The notes under the pieces: model-generated
What the model saw: only the letters and a program-made list of their open reading frames with translations
Told to the model about the DNA's origin: nothing
Databases searched by the model: none
DNA from: Chrysogorgia sp. JL179-B06
Lineage: Eukaryota; Cnidaria; Anthozoa; Scleralcyonacea; Chrysogorgiidae
Direction of reading: 5' to 3'
NCBI GenBank assembly: GCA_035772405.1
Contig: JAYKKM010000428.1
Span: 3,902,001-3,966,000, forward strand
Length of the DNA stretch: 64,000 bases
In this document: positions 32,043 through 41,088 of the stretch, in pieces
Layout: every line of letters begins with the position of its first letter
Numbering within the stretch: position 1 is the first letter of the stretch
Made by a program: the position numbers and the translations under genes

Positions 32043-32249
32043 ATGGGAGCATGTTTTTCGAGACCTCATGAAATATATAAAATAAATAAGACGACTGATC
32101 ACATGTTCAAAGCTGGTGGGTCATTTGGTCGCGGTGACATAACTCTCGAGCTCCACGCTGAGATTGGTATGAGGTCTAAAAAGACTTACGGCAAACCTAT
32201 TACGTTGCCAGAATCAGACAAAGTAGGAGTGGTAGGAGACGTGACTTAA
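32043..32249 (+). CDS. small unknown protein (68 aa), possibly N-myristoylated
   Basis: Starts on the base after the fibre-like gene's stop. The N-terminus MGACFSRPHE has Gly at position 2 and Ser at 6, fitting an N-myristoylation signal, with a Cys beside it that could be palmitoylated. The rest is polar. Membrane association is inferred from this motif only. Confidence 0.6.
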   Translation: MGACFSRPHEIYKINKTTDHMFKAGGSFGRGDITLELHAEIGMRSKKTYGKPITLPESDKVGVVGDVT

Positions 32250-32257
32250 GTTATGTG

Positions 32258-32398
32258 ATGGGTTGGCTTAGAAAACTGGCTCGCAACATTAGAAACTTTT
32301 TCAGACGACGTAGAAAACTGAAGACTAATAAAACGTATTCGCTGCACTGGTACACAACAAACCAGATCTATAAAAAACCTGACGCCTATGTCGAGTAG
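32258..32398 (+). CDS. small Arg-rich peptide (46 aa)
   Basis: Starts MGWLRKLARN, continues IRNFFRRRRKLK and ends in a Tyr/Lys-containing tail. The N-terminal half is an amphipathic, strongly basic helix. It lies 8 bp after the previous gene and overlaps the start of the BRO-type frame by 11 bp, fitting the tight packing here. It could be a DNA-condensing or membrane-active virion peptide. No family is recognised. Confidence 0.5.
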   Translation: MGWLRKLARNIRNFFRRRRKLKTNKTYSLHWYTTNQIYKKPDAYVE

Positions 32399-33182
32399 TT
32401 TTTTTTGCGAGGCTATAGTAATGGCAACCAACTCAGTGCAATTATTCGATGGTCACCAAATCACGACGGTTAATCACAACGGTGAAATATGGTTCAAAGC
32501 GAAAGAAGTCGCGAGCGCTCTAGGTTATGCTCGACCAAAAGATGCGGTTAACGACCACGTCGAACCTGACTGTAAAATGAAGATGGAACAGGCCTCGTTT
32601 ATCAACGAACTTGGGGTCTACTCATTGACGTTCTCGAGTAAAATGGAGCGTGCGAAACACTTCGGAAGGTGGGTGCACTCAGAAGTCTTACCAAGCGTTA
32701 AAAAAAGTTTAGCTGACGTCGGTCTCAAACACAATCAGTTTAAAATGATCACTGAGTTCGACCTTCATACGAAAGTTGTTGGTTTTCTTAGGAAATATTA
32801 TCCAGAAGCTATTTTGATAGCCGCTTGTGGTGAAAATCAAGACACTTCGAGTAAAAGAATAAATTCGTGGAAAAAAGGTTACCAACGTGGAACGCCTGAC
32901 TTGATTATTGCCAATACAAACCGACAGCACAGCGGGCTCGTGATTGAGTTCAAGAACCCAGGTGGCACAGGTAAGACGTCCAAAGAGCAGGAGTCTCTGC
33001 TACTCAGATATAAATCCGCTGGTTATCTAACATTATTGTGCGACTCATACGACGACGCTATTACCACAGTGATAAAATATCTCTTTGACGTTGGGTTTCA
33101 GTGCTCTCAGTGTTTTCGTAAATTTAAAAATAAATCAGCGTTGAGTAACCATGAGAGACGCTATTGTAAAGAGACTTTTTAG
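32388..33182 (+). CDS. BRO-N / VRR-NUC nuclease / C2H2 zinc-finger fusion protein
   Basis: 264 residues from the first ATG; the ATG at 32421 (MATNSVQLFDGHQI) is the likelier start and would remove the overlap. Residues 12-105 form a BRO-N domain (GEIWFKAKEVASALGYARPK, LGVYSLTFSSKMERAKHFGRW then VHSEVLPSV). Residues about 118-225 carry the VRR-NUC type PD-(D/E)xK nuclease signature GTPDLII...LVIEFKNPGG with a following Gln/Lys helix. Residues about 238-260 are a C2H2 finger (C-x2-C ... H-x3-HRRYC). BRO-N binds DNA in baculoviruses and NCLDVs; VRR-NUC cuts branched DNA. The three-part fusion suggests a DNA repair or replication endonuclease. Confidence 0.85.
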   Translation: MSSSFFCEAIVMATNSVQLFDGHQITTVNHNGEIWFKAKEVASALGYARPKDAVNDHVEPDCKMKMEQASFINELGVYSLTFSSKMERAKHFGRWVHSEVLPSVKKSLADVGLKHNQFKMITEFDLHTKVVGFLRKYYPEAILIAACGENQDTSSKRINSWKKGYQRGTPDLIIANTNRQHSGLVIEFKNPGGTGKTSKEQESLLLRYKSAGYLTLLCDSYDDAITTVIKYLFDVGFQCSQCFRKFKNKSALSNHERRYCKETF

Positions 33183-33417
33183 ACAGCGAGTAATGAGTCG
33201 AGTTAGCACTCGTTCTCGTTGTCGAGACGACGTTTGAGGTGACAACTGCTCTAGCATTTTTAAAGACGTTTTTAACTTGGTAAAAGGTGTCTGCGAAACT
33301 TTCTCTCTTTATTTCACAAACCTTCTGACCACTGTGTGAAAAAATGTTTCTATGAGACATTGGACGCTTCATGTGACCAATGTCTAAATTTAAAAAGCGG
33401 GGTATCCGAGAACACCC
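33183..33417. other. intergenic gap between convergent genes
   Basis: Includes a small inverted repeat (GTCTCGACAACGAGAACGAG region near 33205-33230). A minus-strand frame (33372 to 33124, starting MKRPMSHRNIFSHSGQKVCE) spans most of it and overlaps the BRO-type gene by 59 bp. I cannot support it as a gene beyond its being open. Confidence 0.35.
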
Positions 33418-33990
33418 TTAATTTTGTGTGGAAGGATGATGACGTCTGCACACTGCGCGATATTGCTCAGCACCACCAACGAATGATGGTCCTGGGTTGT
33501 ATCTCCAATTGAATGGCGCATCAACAGTTGTTCCGTAAGTGTCGCGACAAACGGCGCAATACGCTTTTAGAAATGTGATGTCGTCTGCTACTGGGAACAG
33601 TGTGTCGAGCTCACCAAGTTTTTTTAAGTGCTCCGTTGTTATGAGACCACAAATAATGACGTGAATGCCGGCTTTAATGTATTCGCGAATAACTGGGAGT
33701 AGATCAGAGTACCAATGGCCTTCATCAATGCTGATGACGTCATAGTCAGCTATCTCGGAAGAACTTGGGAGGTTGGTGATTAACTTCGCAGGTAAACTGT
33801 CTGATCCAACAACAATGGTCTGACGATGTGTGGAGAACGTGTGGTCAGTTCGTCTGGTGTCGCCTGCGTTGTTCATGTAAAGGACTTTGAGCCCTGATCT
33901 ACTTAACGTGACTAACCTGCGGAGAGTCTCGGTTGTTTTTCCTGCAAACATGGGACCAATCACGATTTCTAGTTTACCGACTTTCTTCAT
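33418..33990 (-). CDS. thymidine kinase (type II, TK1-like)
   Basis: 190 residues, normal for the short TK1-like group. P-loop GPMFAGKTT at 12-20, Walker B DVISIDEG with catalytic Glu90, and lasso zinc ligands C145, C148 (AYCAVC), C181 and H184 (AVCRRHH). The YRAVCRRHH end is typical of the family. It phosphorylates thymidine to dTMP, raising nucleotide supply for element replication. The gene overlaps the preceding 256-residue gene by 17 bp and is transcribed opposite to the flanking BRO and polymerase blocks. Large DNA viruses often carry TK; in Polintons it is an accessory gene. Confidence 0.95.
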   Translation of the reverse strand: MKKVGKLEIVIGPMFAGKTTETLRRLVTLSRSGLKVLYMNNAGDTRRTDHTFSTHRQTIVVGSDSLPAKLITNLPSSSEIADYDVISIDEGHWYSDLLPVIREYIKAGIHVIICGLITTEHLKKLGELDTLFPVADDITFLKAYCAVCRDTYGTTVDAPFNWRYNPGPSFVGGAEQYRAVCRRHHPSTQN

Positions 33991-34744
33991 GATTACTATA
34001 CCTCCAGAGAAATGCTCTCTCCTGTTGCGGCAACTGTTGCTCGTTGTTAAATATCCGCTGAAGCTCTAAGTTTTTAAGATGAGACCTTGAGCTCTCGTGT
34101 CTTGAGCGATGCATTGGGTTGTTGGTAACCACACCACATGGGTAACAATTGTACGACGCGCCGCCGTGCGCAAAATCCAGGTGAGTGTGTGAGAGTATGT
34201 GACTCATGATATCGCCCGCACTCAGTATTTCGTTACACCCCACCCTACAAACGTTGACGTCACAGTTTGCGGCGAGCTCTAGCCACGCTTTGGCTTTGGT
34301 TGAGCATGGTTTCCATAGAAGGGTCGCCAAGAACACTTCGAGGTAGTTACCGAGTAGTGTAGCGGCGGACTCGCAAGGGTTGCTCAAGTAGTGGCTACTC
34401 ACTAGCGTAAGACGTTTGAATGGTGAGTAGCACCACACAGGGATCATCTTGGCTAGTTCGTTAACCATCTTGTTGGCTCTAACTTCATCAAGCTCGACCC
34501 AAGCCTCATGAGCGAACTTTGTATAGAGAATCTGGGCGCCAAATTGTCTTGACACCTCTTCGTTTTTACGATCGGGGTCGCACAATTTGAAGACTTGTGA
34601 GTACCCTTTTAAGACGTTGGGTCCAGAGGCGCCTTGTGGGGTAGACGCATCGACAAAGGACATTCTCCGCATTGCGTCGATCTCCTCTTCTTGGCGGGTT
34701 TGGTCTCGAGTCATCTCTTCTGCGATGTCTTGGACTTGAGTCAT
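33974..34744 (-). CDS. unknown 256-residue protein, possible zinc-binding middle
   Basis: No membrane segment. The N-terminus is a charged helix (AEEMTRDQTRQEEEIDAM). The C-terminal part contains a Cys/His-rich run (CDVNVCRVGC, HILSHTHLDFAHGG, NCYPCG) that could hold a metal. The end overlaps the start of thymidine kinase by 17 bp, so the two probably share a transcript. I could not match it to a family. I looked for an adenain-type His-Asp/Glu-Cys protease pattern here and did not find it convincingly. Confidence 0.75.
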   Translation of the reverse strand: MTQVQDIAEEMTRDQTRQEEEIDAMRRMSFVDASTPQGASGPNVLKGYSQVFKLCDPDRKNEEVSRQFGAQILYTKFAHEAWVELDEVRANKMVNELAKMIPVWCYSPFKRLTLVSSHYLSNPCESAATLLGNYLEVFLATLLWKPCSTKAKAWLELAANCDVNVCRVGCNEILSAGDIMSHILSHTHLDFAHGGASYNCYPCGVVTNNPMHRSRHESSRSHLKNLELQRIFNNEQQLPQQERAFLWRYSNHEESR

Positions 34745-34874
34745 TATGTTATACCCCCAGAAAAAATCCTAATTTTTAGTGCGTTTGGTCTGGGACTGTG
34801 AGATACCTGTGAGGTCAACTGTGAGATACCTGTGAGGTCATCTGTGAGTAAGATAACACGTGATAGTGTATTAG
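34745..34874. promoter_or_regulatory. divergent intergenic region with 23-bp tandem repeats
   Basis: The only spacer over 100 bp between divergent genes inside the element. It contains CTGTGAGATACCTGTGAGGT-type 23-bp units at 34796-34818 and 34819-34841, plus a 7-bp partial third. Tandem sites in a two-way promoter are candidates for transcription-factor binding. Confidence 0.5.
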
Positions 34875-35219
34875 ATGGTTGAAGACCCACAGACGGCTGT
34901 TGAGGCGAAGATTACGGCTGATGTGAAAAGTGTTAAGGTGAAGGACCCAAAACGCGTCGCCGCTGGTAAAAAGTTGGCTGAGATATCGAAAGCTGCGAAA
35001 GAAAAAAAAATGCGTGAAATGATAGTCAACGAAGAACAGGGTGGTGAGTGGGGTTATGGATATGTTGTCGGAACACTTGGTGTAATCATCGCTGGTGCTT
35101 CGTTATGGTACACAATTAGCAGTGAAAAAGAGACACGACTAGAGCCTGTGAGTACTGCACCAGCTGTGTCAGAAAGTTGTAGAACTCGTCGTCCAACACT
35201 TGACACATTTGATTCTTGA
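34875..35219 (+). CDS. small single-pass membrane protein (114 aa)
   Basis: The N-terminal 50 residues are highly basic and Lys-rich (KVKDPKRVAAGKKLAEISKA). One transmembrane segment lies at about residues 58-78 (YGYVVGTLGVIIAGASLWYT), followed by a polar tail. First gene of the rightward block. The next frame starts within 25 bp of its end. Family unknown. Confidence 0.65.
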   Translation: MVEDPQTAVEAKITADVKSVKVKDPKRVAAGKKLAEISKAAKEKKMREMIVNEEQGGEWGYGYVVGTLGVIIAGASLWYTISSEKETRLEPVSTAPAVSESCRTRRPTLDTFDS

Positions 35220-35242
35220 ACAAAACACACGACAATGTATAT

Positions 35243-35479
35243 ATGACTGCGATCGATCGAAAAGAACTTATGAACGAATTGTACGACGCACTACTTGTTA
35301 CGACTGGTGCTGTGGCAGTGAGTATGATTTCTAAAAAGGCTTTGGGAGAACCATTGGGAACACCAGAGACAGTTAAAGGCATAGTGAAACTTGCTGCAGC
35401 TGTTGGTGCAGGAACGCTGTTAGTAAAATGGATGCAATCAAAAAAGTGGATACCGACAGATCCATTCAAATCAACGTAA
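35243..35479 (+). CDS. small membrane protein (78 aa), two hydrophobic segments
   Basis: I start at the ATG at 35243; the frame is open from an upstream TTG at 35216, which is an unlikely start. Hydrophobic stretches at about residues 17-33 (ALLVTTGAVAVSMI) and 48-63 (IVKLAAAVGAGTLLV) suggest a hairpin in the membrane. It ends 4 bp before the next gene. Holin-like or virion-membrane roles are guesses. Confidence 0.6.
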   Translation: MTAIDRKELMNELYDALLVTTGAVAVSMISKKALGEPLGTPETVKGIVKLAAAVGAGTLLVKWMQSKKWIPTDPFKST

Positions 35480-35483
35480 GTTA

Positions 35484-35903
35484 ATGGTGAGCGTTGTGGC
35501 TGGAGGGATATTTAATGCAGTGGCTTTCGCAGGCGCTGGCTTTATGTTTTCAAAGTTTAACCACACAGGCTATGAAGCTGAGATGAAAAGACACAACCAT
35601 GCGTTGGAACAGTTAGCCAGTGCGAAAGAAGTGTGGTATGAGAATGAAATCGCCAAGAAAGATAAGATCCAGCGTTTACGACAACGGCTCTCTGACGCTA
35701 ATGCTGACATCAATGACACAAACCACGCGTTGGAAGAACTTAGAAGCGTAATGACCATACAGTACAGCGGACGAGTGTTCACTGACCTCCCGAGGGTTGC
35801 GGATTACTACCAACCAAGTGCGGAAATGAAGGAATACCAATTATTGTTTGTTAGCGCGCTAGGCTTGGGTAGTGGAATAGTAGTGTGGGTGCTAGTTCGG
35901 TGA
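35484..35903 (+). CDS. membrane protein with central coiled coil (139 aa)
   Basis: A hydrophobic N-terminus (VVAGGIFNAVAFAGAGFMF), a long charged helix with heptad-like spacing (about residues 28-90, rich in Glu, Lys, Leu), and a C-terminal transmembrane segment (LLFVSALGLGSGIVVWVLV). Both ends could be membrane-embedded with the coiled coil between. Third in a row of small membrane proteins. The order suggests a membrane-related module; nothing more can be said. Confidence 0.65.
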   Translation: MVSVVAGGIFNAVAFAGAGFMFSKFNHTGYEAEMKRHNHALEQLASAKEVWYENEIAKKDKIQRLRQRLSDANADINDTNHALEELRSVMTIQYSGRVFTDLPRVADYYQPSAEMKEYQLLFVSALGLGSGIVVWVLVR

Positions 35904-35932
35904 AAAAAATATGTTGGAGTAGTATAAGAGTG

Positions 35933-36496
35933 ATGGACAAACTTATGAGGCAGATGAGCTACGGTTACACAATTGACGAAATCGCGAGTGAGACGCAAAC
36001 TGAGTGTGGAGACACCTTCAGAATTCACCACTGCTCGGATTGTGACGTTGTGAAAAACATCACTGACTGTGGTGGGTACGCATGTCCAAAGTGTGGCGAC
36101 ACCGAATGGGGTTACACTCAGAGTTACAGCGACATGAGACTCACGCGACTAAAAAGCGTTCACAAACGGTCTTGGTGGATGGGGAGGAGACTACGGAATG
36201 TTGTGAAGGGTGAGCACCTTGAGTTGATAAAAGAGGACTTCCTGAAAGTTGTCAATGCGTTGTACTCATGCAATTTGGTAAAGGGTAGAAATGTCAGCAG
36301 ATATGGATACTACATTATTAGGTTGTGTCATAGAAGACGAGTCGAGACACTCAAGAAGGTGTCAGACCTCAAAGACGGGAAGGTGAAAGACTTGTTTGAC
36401 AACAATTTGTTTGGGGTGGTGTACCCAAAGCTGGGATGGTGTGAAAGTGGTGATCGTTATTACAACGAGTGGGTTAAGAAAAAAAGTGTAGTGTAA
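35933..36496 (+). CDS. zinc-ribbon protein (187 aa)
   Basis: The ATG at 35933 avoids the 19-bp overlap of the GTG-initiated longer frame (35885). Residues about 28-55 carry HHCSDCDVVKNITDCGGYAC followed by PKCGD, a C-x2-C...C-x2-C zinc ribbon like those in transcription factors (TFIIB/TFIIS-type) and some viral proteins. The remainder is basic and helical. It lies just before the DNA polymerase gene, so a role in replication or late transcription is possible. Confidence 0.65.
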   Translation: MDKLMRQMSYGYTIDEIASETQTECGDTFRIHHCSDCDVVKNITDCGGYACPKCGDTEWGYTQSYSDMRLTRLKSVHKRSWWMGRRLRNVVKGEHLELIKEDFLKVVNALYSCNLVKGRNVSRYGYYIIRLCHRRRVETLKKVSDLKDGKVKDLFDNNLFGVVYPKLGWCESGDRYYNEWVKKKSVV

Positions 36497-36506
36497 GTAT
36501 AAGCCA

Positions 36507-38036
36507 ATGAGTCGGACTGTGAAAAACCCGCTGAAAAAAAGACGGGCGCATAAGACGAGTGCAGCCGTTGTCGATTCACTAACAGATGAAGCGACCAACG
36601 TTCACGGCTTCTTTAGAGATCAGGAGGGACAACGTCTAGTCGAAGACCTCGCACCGTCAACGCATCTGTTGGATCGAGCACTGAGAGGGTTCACAAGGTC
36701 CTATGGAGTCGAAGTGATTGATGACAGAGACATTAATCAGGTAAATGGTAGTAGAAGTGCTGTCACCAACCTTTTGAGACGTGAATTAGGTGAGACCAAC
36801 GGAATGAAAGTGGTGGAGACAGTTAAGGTCACTTTTGAGAAAGTTTTAGAACTCAATAAGACCACATACAAAACTGCCTACTTTAACAGCGAAACGTTTG
36901 TCGTCATTAACGAGCATGACATCGAGGGTGTCGCCAATCGTGGGTCGGAGCAGATTTTGACGCGGATAGCTGGGTGGTTATCTGAGGGGTCTGGATGGGC
37001 TATCGACAAAATAGATGCACACTACGTTAACGTCGCTATTTACAGACCTTTGCATGGGAGTAGCTACATTGCGTTGCCAAAGGAGCTGCGCAACAGTATG
37101 AAGGGTCTGATAAATGTAAATAACGATGATGACAACGAGTGCTTTAGATGGTGTCACCTTGCGCATAAGTTTCCTGTTGGAAAACACTCCGATAGAACGT
37201 CGAAGTACGCTAGGCATGTCGGTGAGCTGAATTATGACGGAGTTGACTTCCCAGTCACACTCAAAGACTACAACAAGATCGAAAAGGCTAACGAAATTAG
37301 CATTAATGTTTTTGGGTATGAAAATAAGCAGCCATTCCCTGTGTACGTTTCTAAGGAGGCGTGTCCTGACCATATGGACCTATTGTTGATAACTAATGAC
37401 GTGGGTAACAAGCATTATGTGTACATTCGCGATTTTAACAAGTTCATGTACCGCCAAACAGAGCATAAGGCGAGAAAGCACTTTTGCAGGTATTGTTTGC
37501 AATGTTTCACCCGTGCGGACGTGCTTGAACGCCATGTGGAAGTGTGTTTGGTCATTAATGGGAAGCAAGCTATTAAAATGCCACAAAAAGGCGCGAAAGT
37601 AAAATATGAGAATTTTAGCAGACAATTAAATGTACCATTTGTGGTGTATGCAGACTTCGAGGCTATCACACAGAAGGTGCACACAGCGACGCCATCAAGC
37701 GAGTGTAGCTACACAAATGCTTACCAGAGGCATGTTGACTGTGGTTATGGGTATAAATTGGTTTGTTGCTATGACAATGCGTATAGTAAGCCAGTGAAGG
37801 TGTATCGCGGTGAAAATGCAGTCAACAAGTTCATTGGGGAGATGTTAGAAATTGTCGAATATTGTAAAGAGACATCTGAGAGTCACTTTAACAAAGAAAT
37901 GATACTGACTGACGCCGATAAGAAGAACTTTGACGAGGCTAAAAGTTGTCATATTTGCAGTGTTGAGTACACTGGTGCTGACGTTAGAGTGAGAGACCAC
38001 TGTCATGTCTCAGGTAAGTACACATCGTCAGTGTAA
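36507..38036 (+). pseudogene. B-family DNA polymerase, N-terminal part (frame-broken)
   Basis: 509 codons. Residues about 320-345 form a C2H2 finger (HFCRYCLQCFTRADVLERH). ExoI is YADFEAI near nt 37645-37665. A Cys/His cluster CHIC...VRDHCHVSGKY near the end is characteristic of Polinton-type polymerases. The frame then closes at 38034-38036. The next 2.0 kb continue the same protein in the +1 frame, so a short indel around 38005-38030 separates them. The enzyme replicates the element, in this family by protein priming. Programmed frameshifting is not excluded, but I see no standard slippery site. Confidence 0.9.
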
Positions 38037-40086
38037 CGTGAACTTTAGATTGACTGATAAAATTCCTGTGATCTTTCATAACTTACGTGGCTACGATAGC
38101 CATTTCATCATGCAGGAGATTGGTAAGTTTGGTCAAGACATAAATGTGATACCGAACAACATGGAGAAGTACATGGCGTTCATGCTTGGAAAAAACTTGG
38201 TATTTTTGGACAGCTTTCAGTTCATGAGTAGCGGTCTAGACAACTTGGTGAAGAACCTACCAAGGGACGCTTTCAAGTACACGTCAGAAGTGTTTCGCGA
38301 CGAGGGGTTGGCACTCATGACAAGAAAGGGAGTCTATCCCTACGATTATATGGACTCCTTTAATAAATTCGACGAAAGCGAGCTGCCCTCCAAAAAAGAT
38401 TTCTACAGCGTTCTGAACGATGAGCACATCACGGAAGAAATGCACGAGCGCGCCATCGATGTGTGGGACTACTTCGACGTTGAAAGTATGGGTGGGTATC
38501 ACGACCTGTATTTGAAAAGCGACGTGCTCTTGCTTGCCGACGTTTTTGAGAACTTTAGAAAGACATGCCATCGCGAGTATAAATTAGACCCGTGTCACTA
38601 TTTCACGTCGCCTGGATTGGCTTGGGATGCCATGTTAAAGATGACTGGAGTAGAACTCGAGTTATTGTCCGACATCGACATGTTCCAGTTCGTAGAATTA
38701 GGTATGCGTGGTGGTGTGAGCTACATATGCAACAGACATGGCGTGGCGAACAATAAATATATGAAGGGGTACGATAAAGCGCAAGAGTCGAAGTATTTGA
38801 TGTACCTTGACGCCAACAATTTATATGGGTGGGCAATGAGTCGAAGTCTACCTACGGGTGGCTTCAAGTGGTTGACTGAGAGAGAGATAGAAAAGGTTAA
38901 TCTATGCGACTATCACAACAATAGTAAAAAGGGCTCACTGCTTGAAGTCGACTTGGAGTATCCAGCCCATTTGCATGACCTACATAACGACTACCCGCTG
39001 GCTCCTGAGAAGATGGAAATAACTGTTGACATGTTGTCGGAGTACTGCACAAAAATCAAAAATAAGTTTAACGTGAGTGTTGGTGGTGTGAAAAAGCTGG
39101 TGACTAATTTGATGGACAAAAAAAAGTATGTGTGTCACTATAGAAATCTGCAGTTGTACACAGGTCTTGGACTAAAAATCAAAAAGGTGCATAGGGTCCT
39201 ACAGTTTGACCAGTCCAAGTGGTTGGGCAAGTACATTGACTTTAACACAGTCAAGAGAACCGCGGCTAAGAACACTTTCGAGAAGGATTTCTTCAAGTTG
39301 ATGAACAACAGTGTGTTTGGAAAAACAATGGAGAACTTGAGGAAGCGTGTGGACGTAAGATTAGTGACCACCGAGAAAACGTTAGAAAAGCTTGTCTCAA
39401 AGCCTACGTTTGTGTCTTGCAAGATATTTAGCGAGAACTTAGTTGCTGTCCACAAAGTCAAAGAGACGCTGACATTAAATAGACCCGCATACGTGGGTAT
39501 GTGCATACTAGACTTGAGTAAAACGCTGATGTATGATTTTCACTATAATTATATCATGAAAAAGTACTCTAGCGACACCTGTAGATTGCACTTCACTGAC
39601 ACTGACAGTCTGTTGTACTCAATCAAAACTGGCGACGTTTATTCCGACTTCATGGAGGAGCGCGAAAAGTTTGACAATAGCGATTACCCTGCAGACAACC
39701 CGTTCGCTTTCAAAGAGAATAAGAAAGTTATTGGCAAGATGAAAGACGAGTGCGCTGGAACACCAATTATTGAGTTCGTTGGGTTGCGCAGTAAAATGTA
39801 CAGCTATTTGAAAGAGGATGGGGGTGGTGGGAAAACCGCTAAAGGCATTAGAAAGAATATAATTAAAAAAGTGATCAAGCACGAAGATTATAAAAGTGTG
39901 TTACTTGAGCAGAAACAATTGCGACACACAATGAAGACCATTAGAAGTGTCAAACATCAGCTAGGTAGTTATGAAATTAATAAGGTGTCGTTATCCTGTT
40001 TTGACGATAAACGATACCTTTTAGAAAATGGTATTGACTCCTACGCGTATGGTCACAAAAACATTGTAGTGAGAGACATACCTTAA
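38005..40086 (+). pseudogene. B-family DNA polymerase, exonuclease II to C-terminus (continuation)
   Basis: Real homology starts just inside this frame (CNVNFRL, then VIFHNLRGYDSHFIMQEIG, ExoII). ExoIII-like YLKSDVLLLADVFENFR follows. Polymerase motif A is DANNLYGWAMS near 38812-38840, motif B FKLMNNSVFGKTMEN near 39289-39330, motif C FTDTDSLLYS near 39592-39615, and the KxY-like block LRSKMYSYL follows. All catalytic residues are present and the C-terminus is complete, so the gene lacks only frame continuity with the 36507-38036 part. The ATG at 38005 is not a credible natural start. Confidence 0.92.
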
Positions 40087-40579
40087 ACACTGCGACGTGA
40101 TTCCCATAAGGTCACTCTCTCCACGCGTGCGAGATTGCAAACGCTTTTCTCACCGACTTGTTAATCAGCAAATTCGCTAGCTTACTAAACAGGTCGAACG
40201 CTATTGAAAATCCTGACGAACTAAACGACGAGTTGTAAAGACGTCGAAAGCATTGTCGCGATTGTGACGCCGTACGTGCCTTTCTTGGGATTGTTGTCGG
40301 GAGGAATCACAACGTCTAAATACGTGTACGACCACCATTTCAGAAGTGCGACGACAAACACTGAAAATAGCGAGCGGGCGGACTAATTTGCATGTTAGCA
40401 GGTGGTCTCATAACAACCGCACGAGCCCATTCACACAACGGTTTTTTATTCACGATATTTATAGTGTACGATTTAACGAGTGCGCTCAAAGTTAGACAGT
40501 CTTAGCATGGTGGTCCTTCTTCAAACACTGCGACTCTTCTCTCATAGTCAGCGCGACAGCAGGTGGTTGTACGTGGTGT

Positions 40580-40742
40580 GTTGCTAACAACAACATTCCA
40601 TTGCGAATAGCAACCACAACTTTTTGAAAAAAATATTTTAAAATGAAAATATTTTTTCAAAGTGAAAATATTTTTTCAAAGTGAAAATATTTTTTTAAAA
40701 AATCGTAGTTGCTATTCGCAATGGAATGTTGTTGTTAGCAAC
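40580..40742. repeat. perfect 35-bp fold-back inside right TIR
   Basis: Arms at 40580-40614 and 40708-40742, the counterpart of 22476-22638. Confidence 0.93.
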
Positions 40743-41088
40743 ATCGACAGGTGACCTCGATTCGTATAGCAGGTATCGCATATGAAATCTATTTAACACT
40801 AGACTCTAGTGGCTCTCTCGCTGAAATTTATTAAACATCGTCACTAGAATCATAATCTAGTGGCTTTTTTTTCGCGCATGAATTGAAACAATGGTAGAGC
40901 GCGTCAGTCATAGTTTGTCAAACACAAATGTGAAAATAACGACACAAAACTTTCTCTAAATTTTGACGAAACGTGTCGTATTTCGTTTAAAATAGTGATT
41001 TGGTGTTGTCTCGTGAGTCTCGCGTGTGTTTGGCATCAATTTAGTAGAAAACGTGGGAGGGGTGTTTAGATTGACTAACGATCGCTGT

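Noticed and set aside
33124..33372. Minus-strand 82-codon gene between the BRO-type and TK genes
   Set aside because: Overlaps the end of a convincing gene and has no recognisable feature; kept only as a remark on the gap.
35216..35242. TTG-initiated N-terminal extension of the 78-residue membrane protein
   Set aside because: Eukaryotic and viral starts are normally ATG; the ATG at 35243 gives a protein with normal composition and no overlap.
38005..38036. A tiny intron joining the two polymerase frames (CAGGTAAGT donor)
   Set aside because: The only nearby acceptor would make an 18-nt intron, and splicing there leads into a stop codon.
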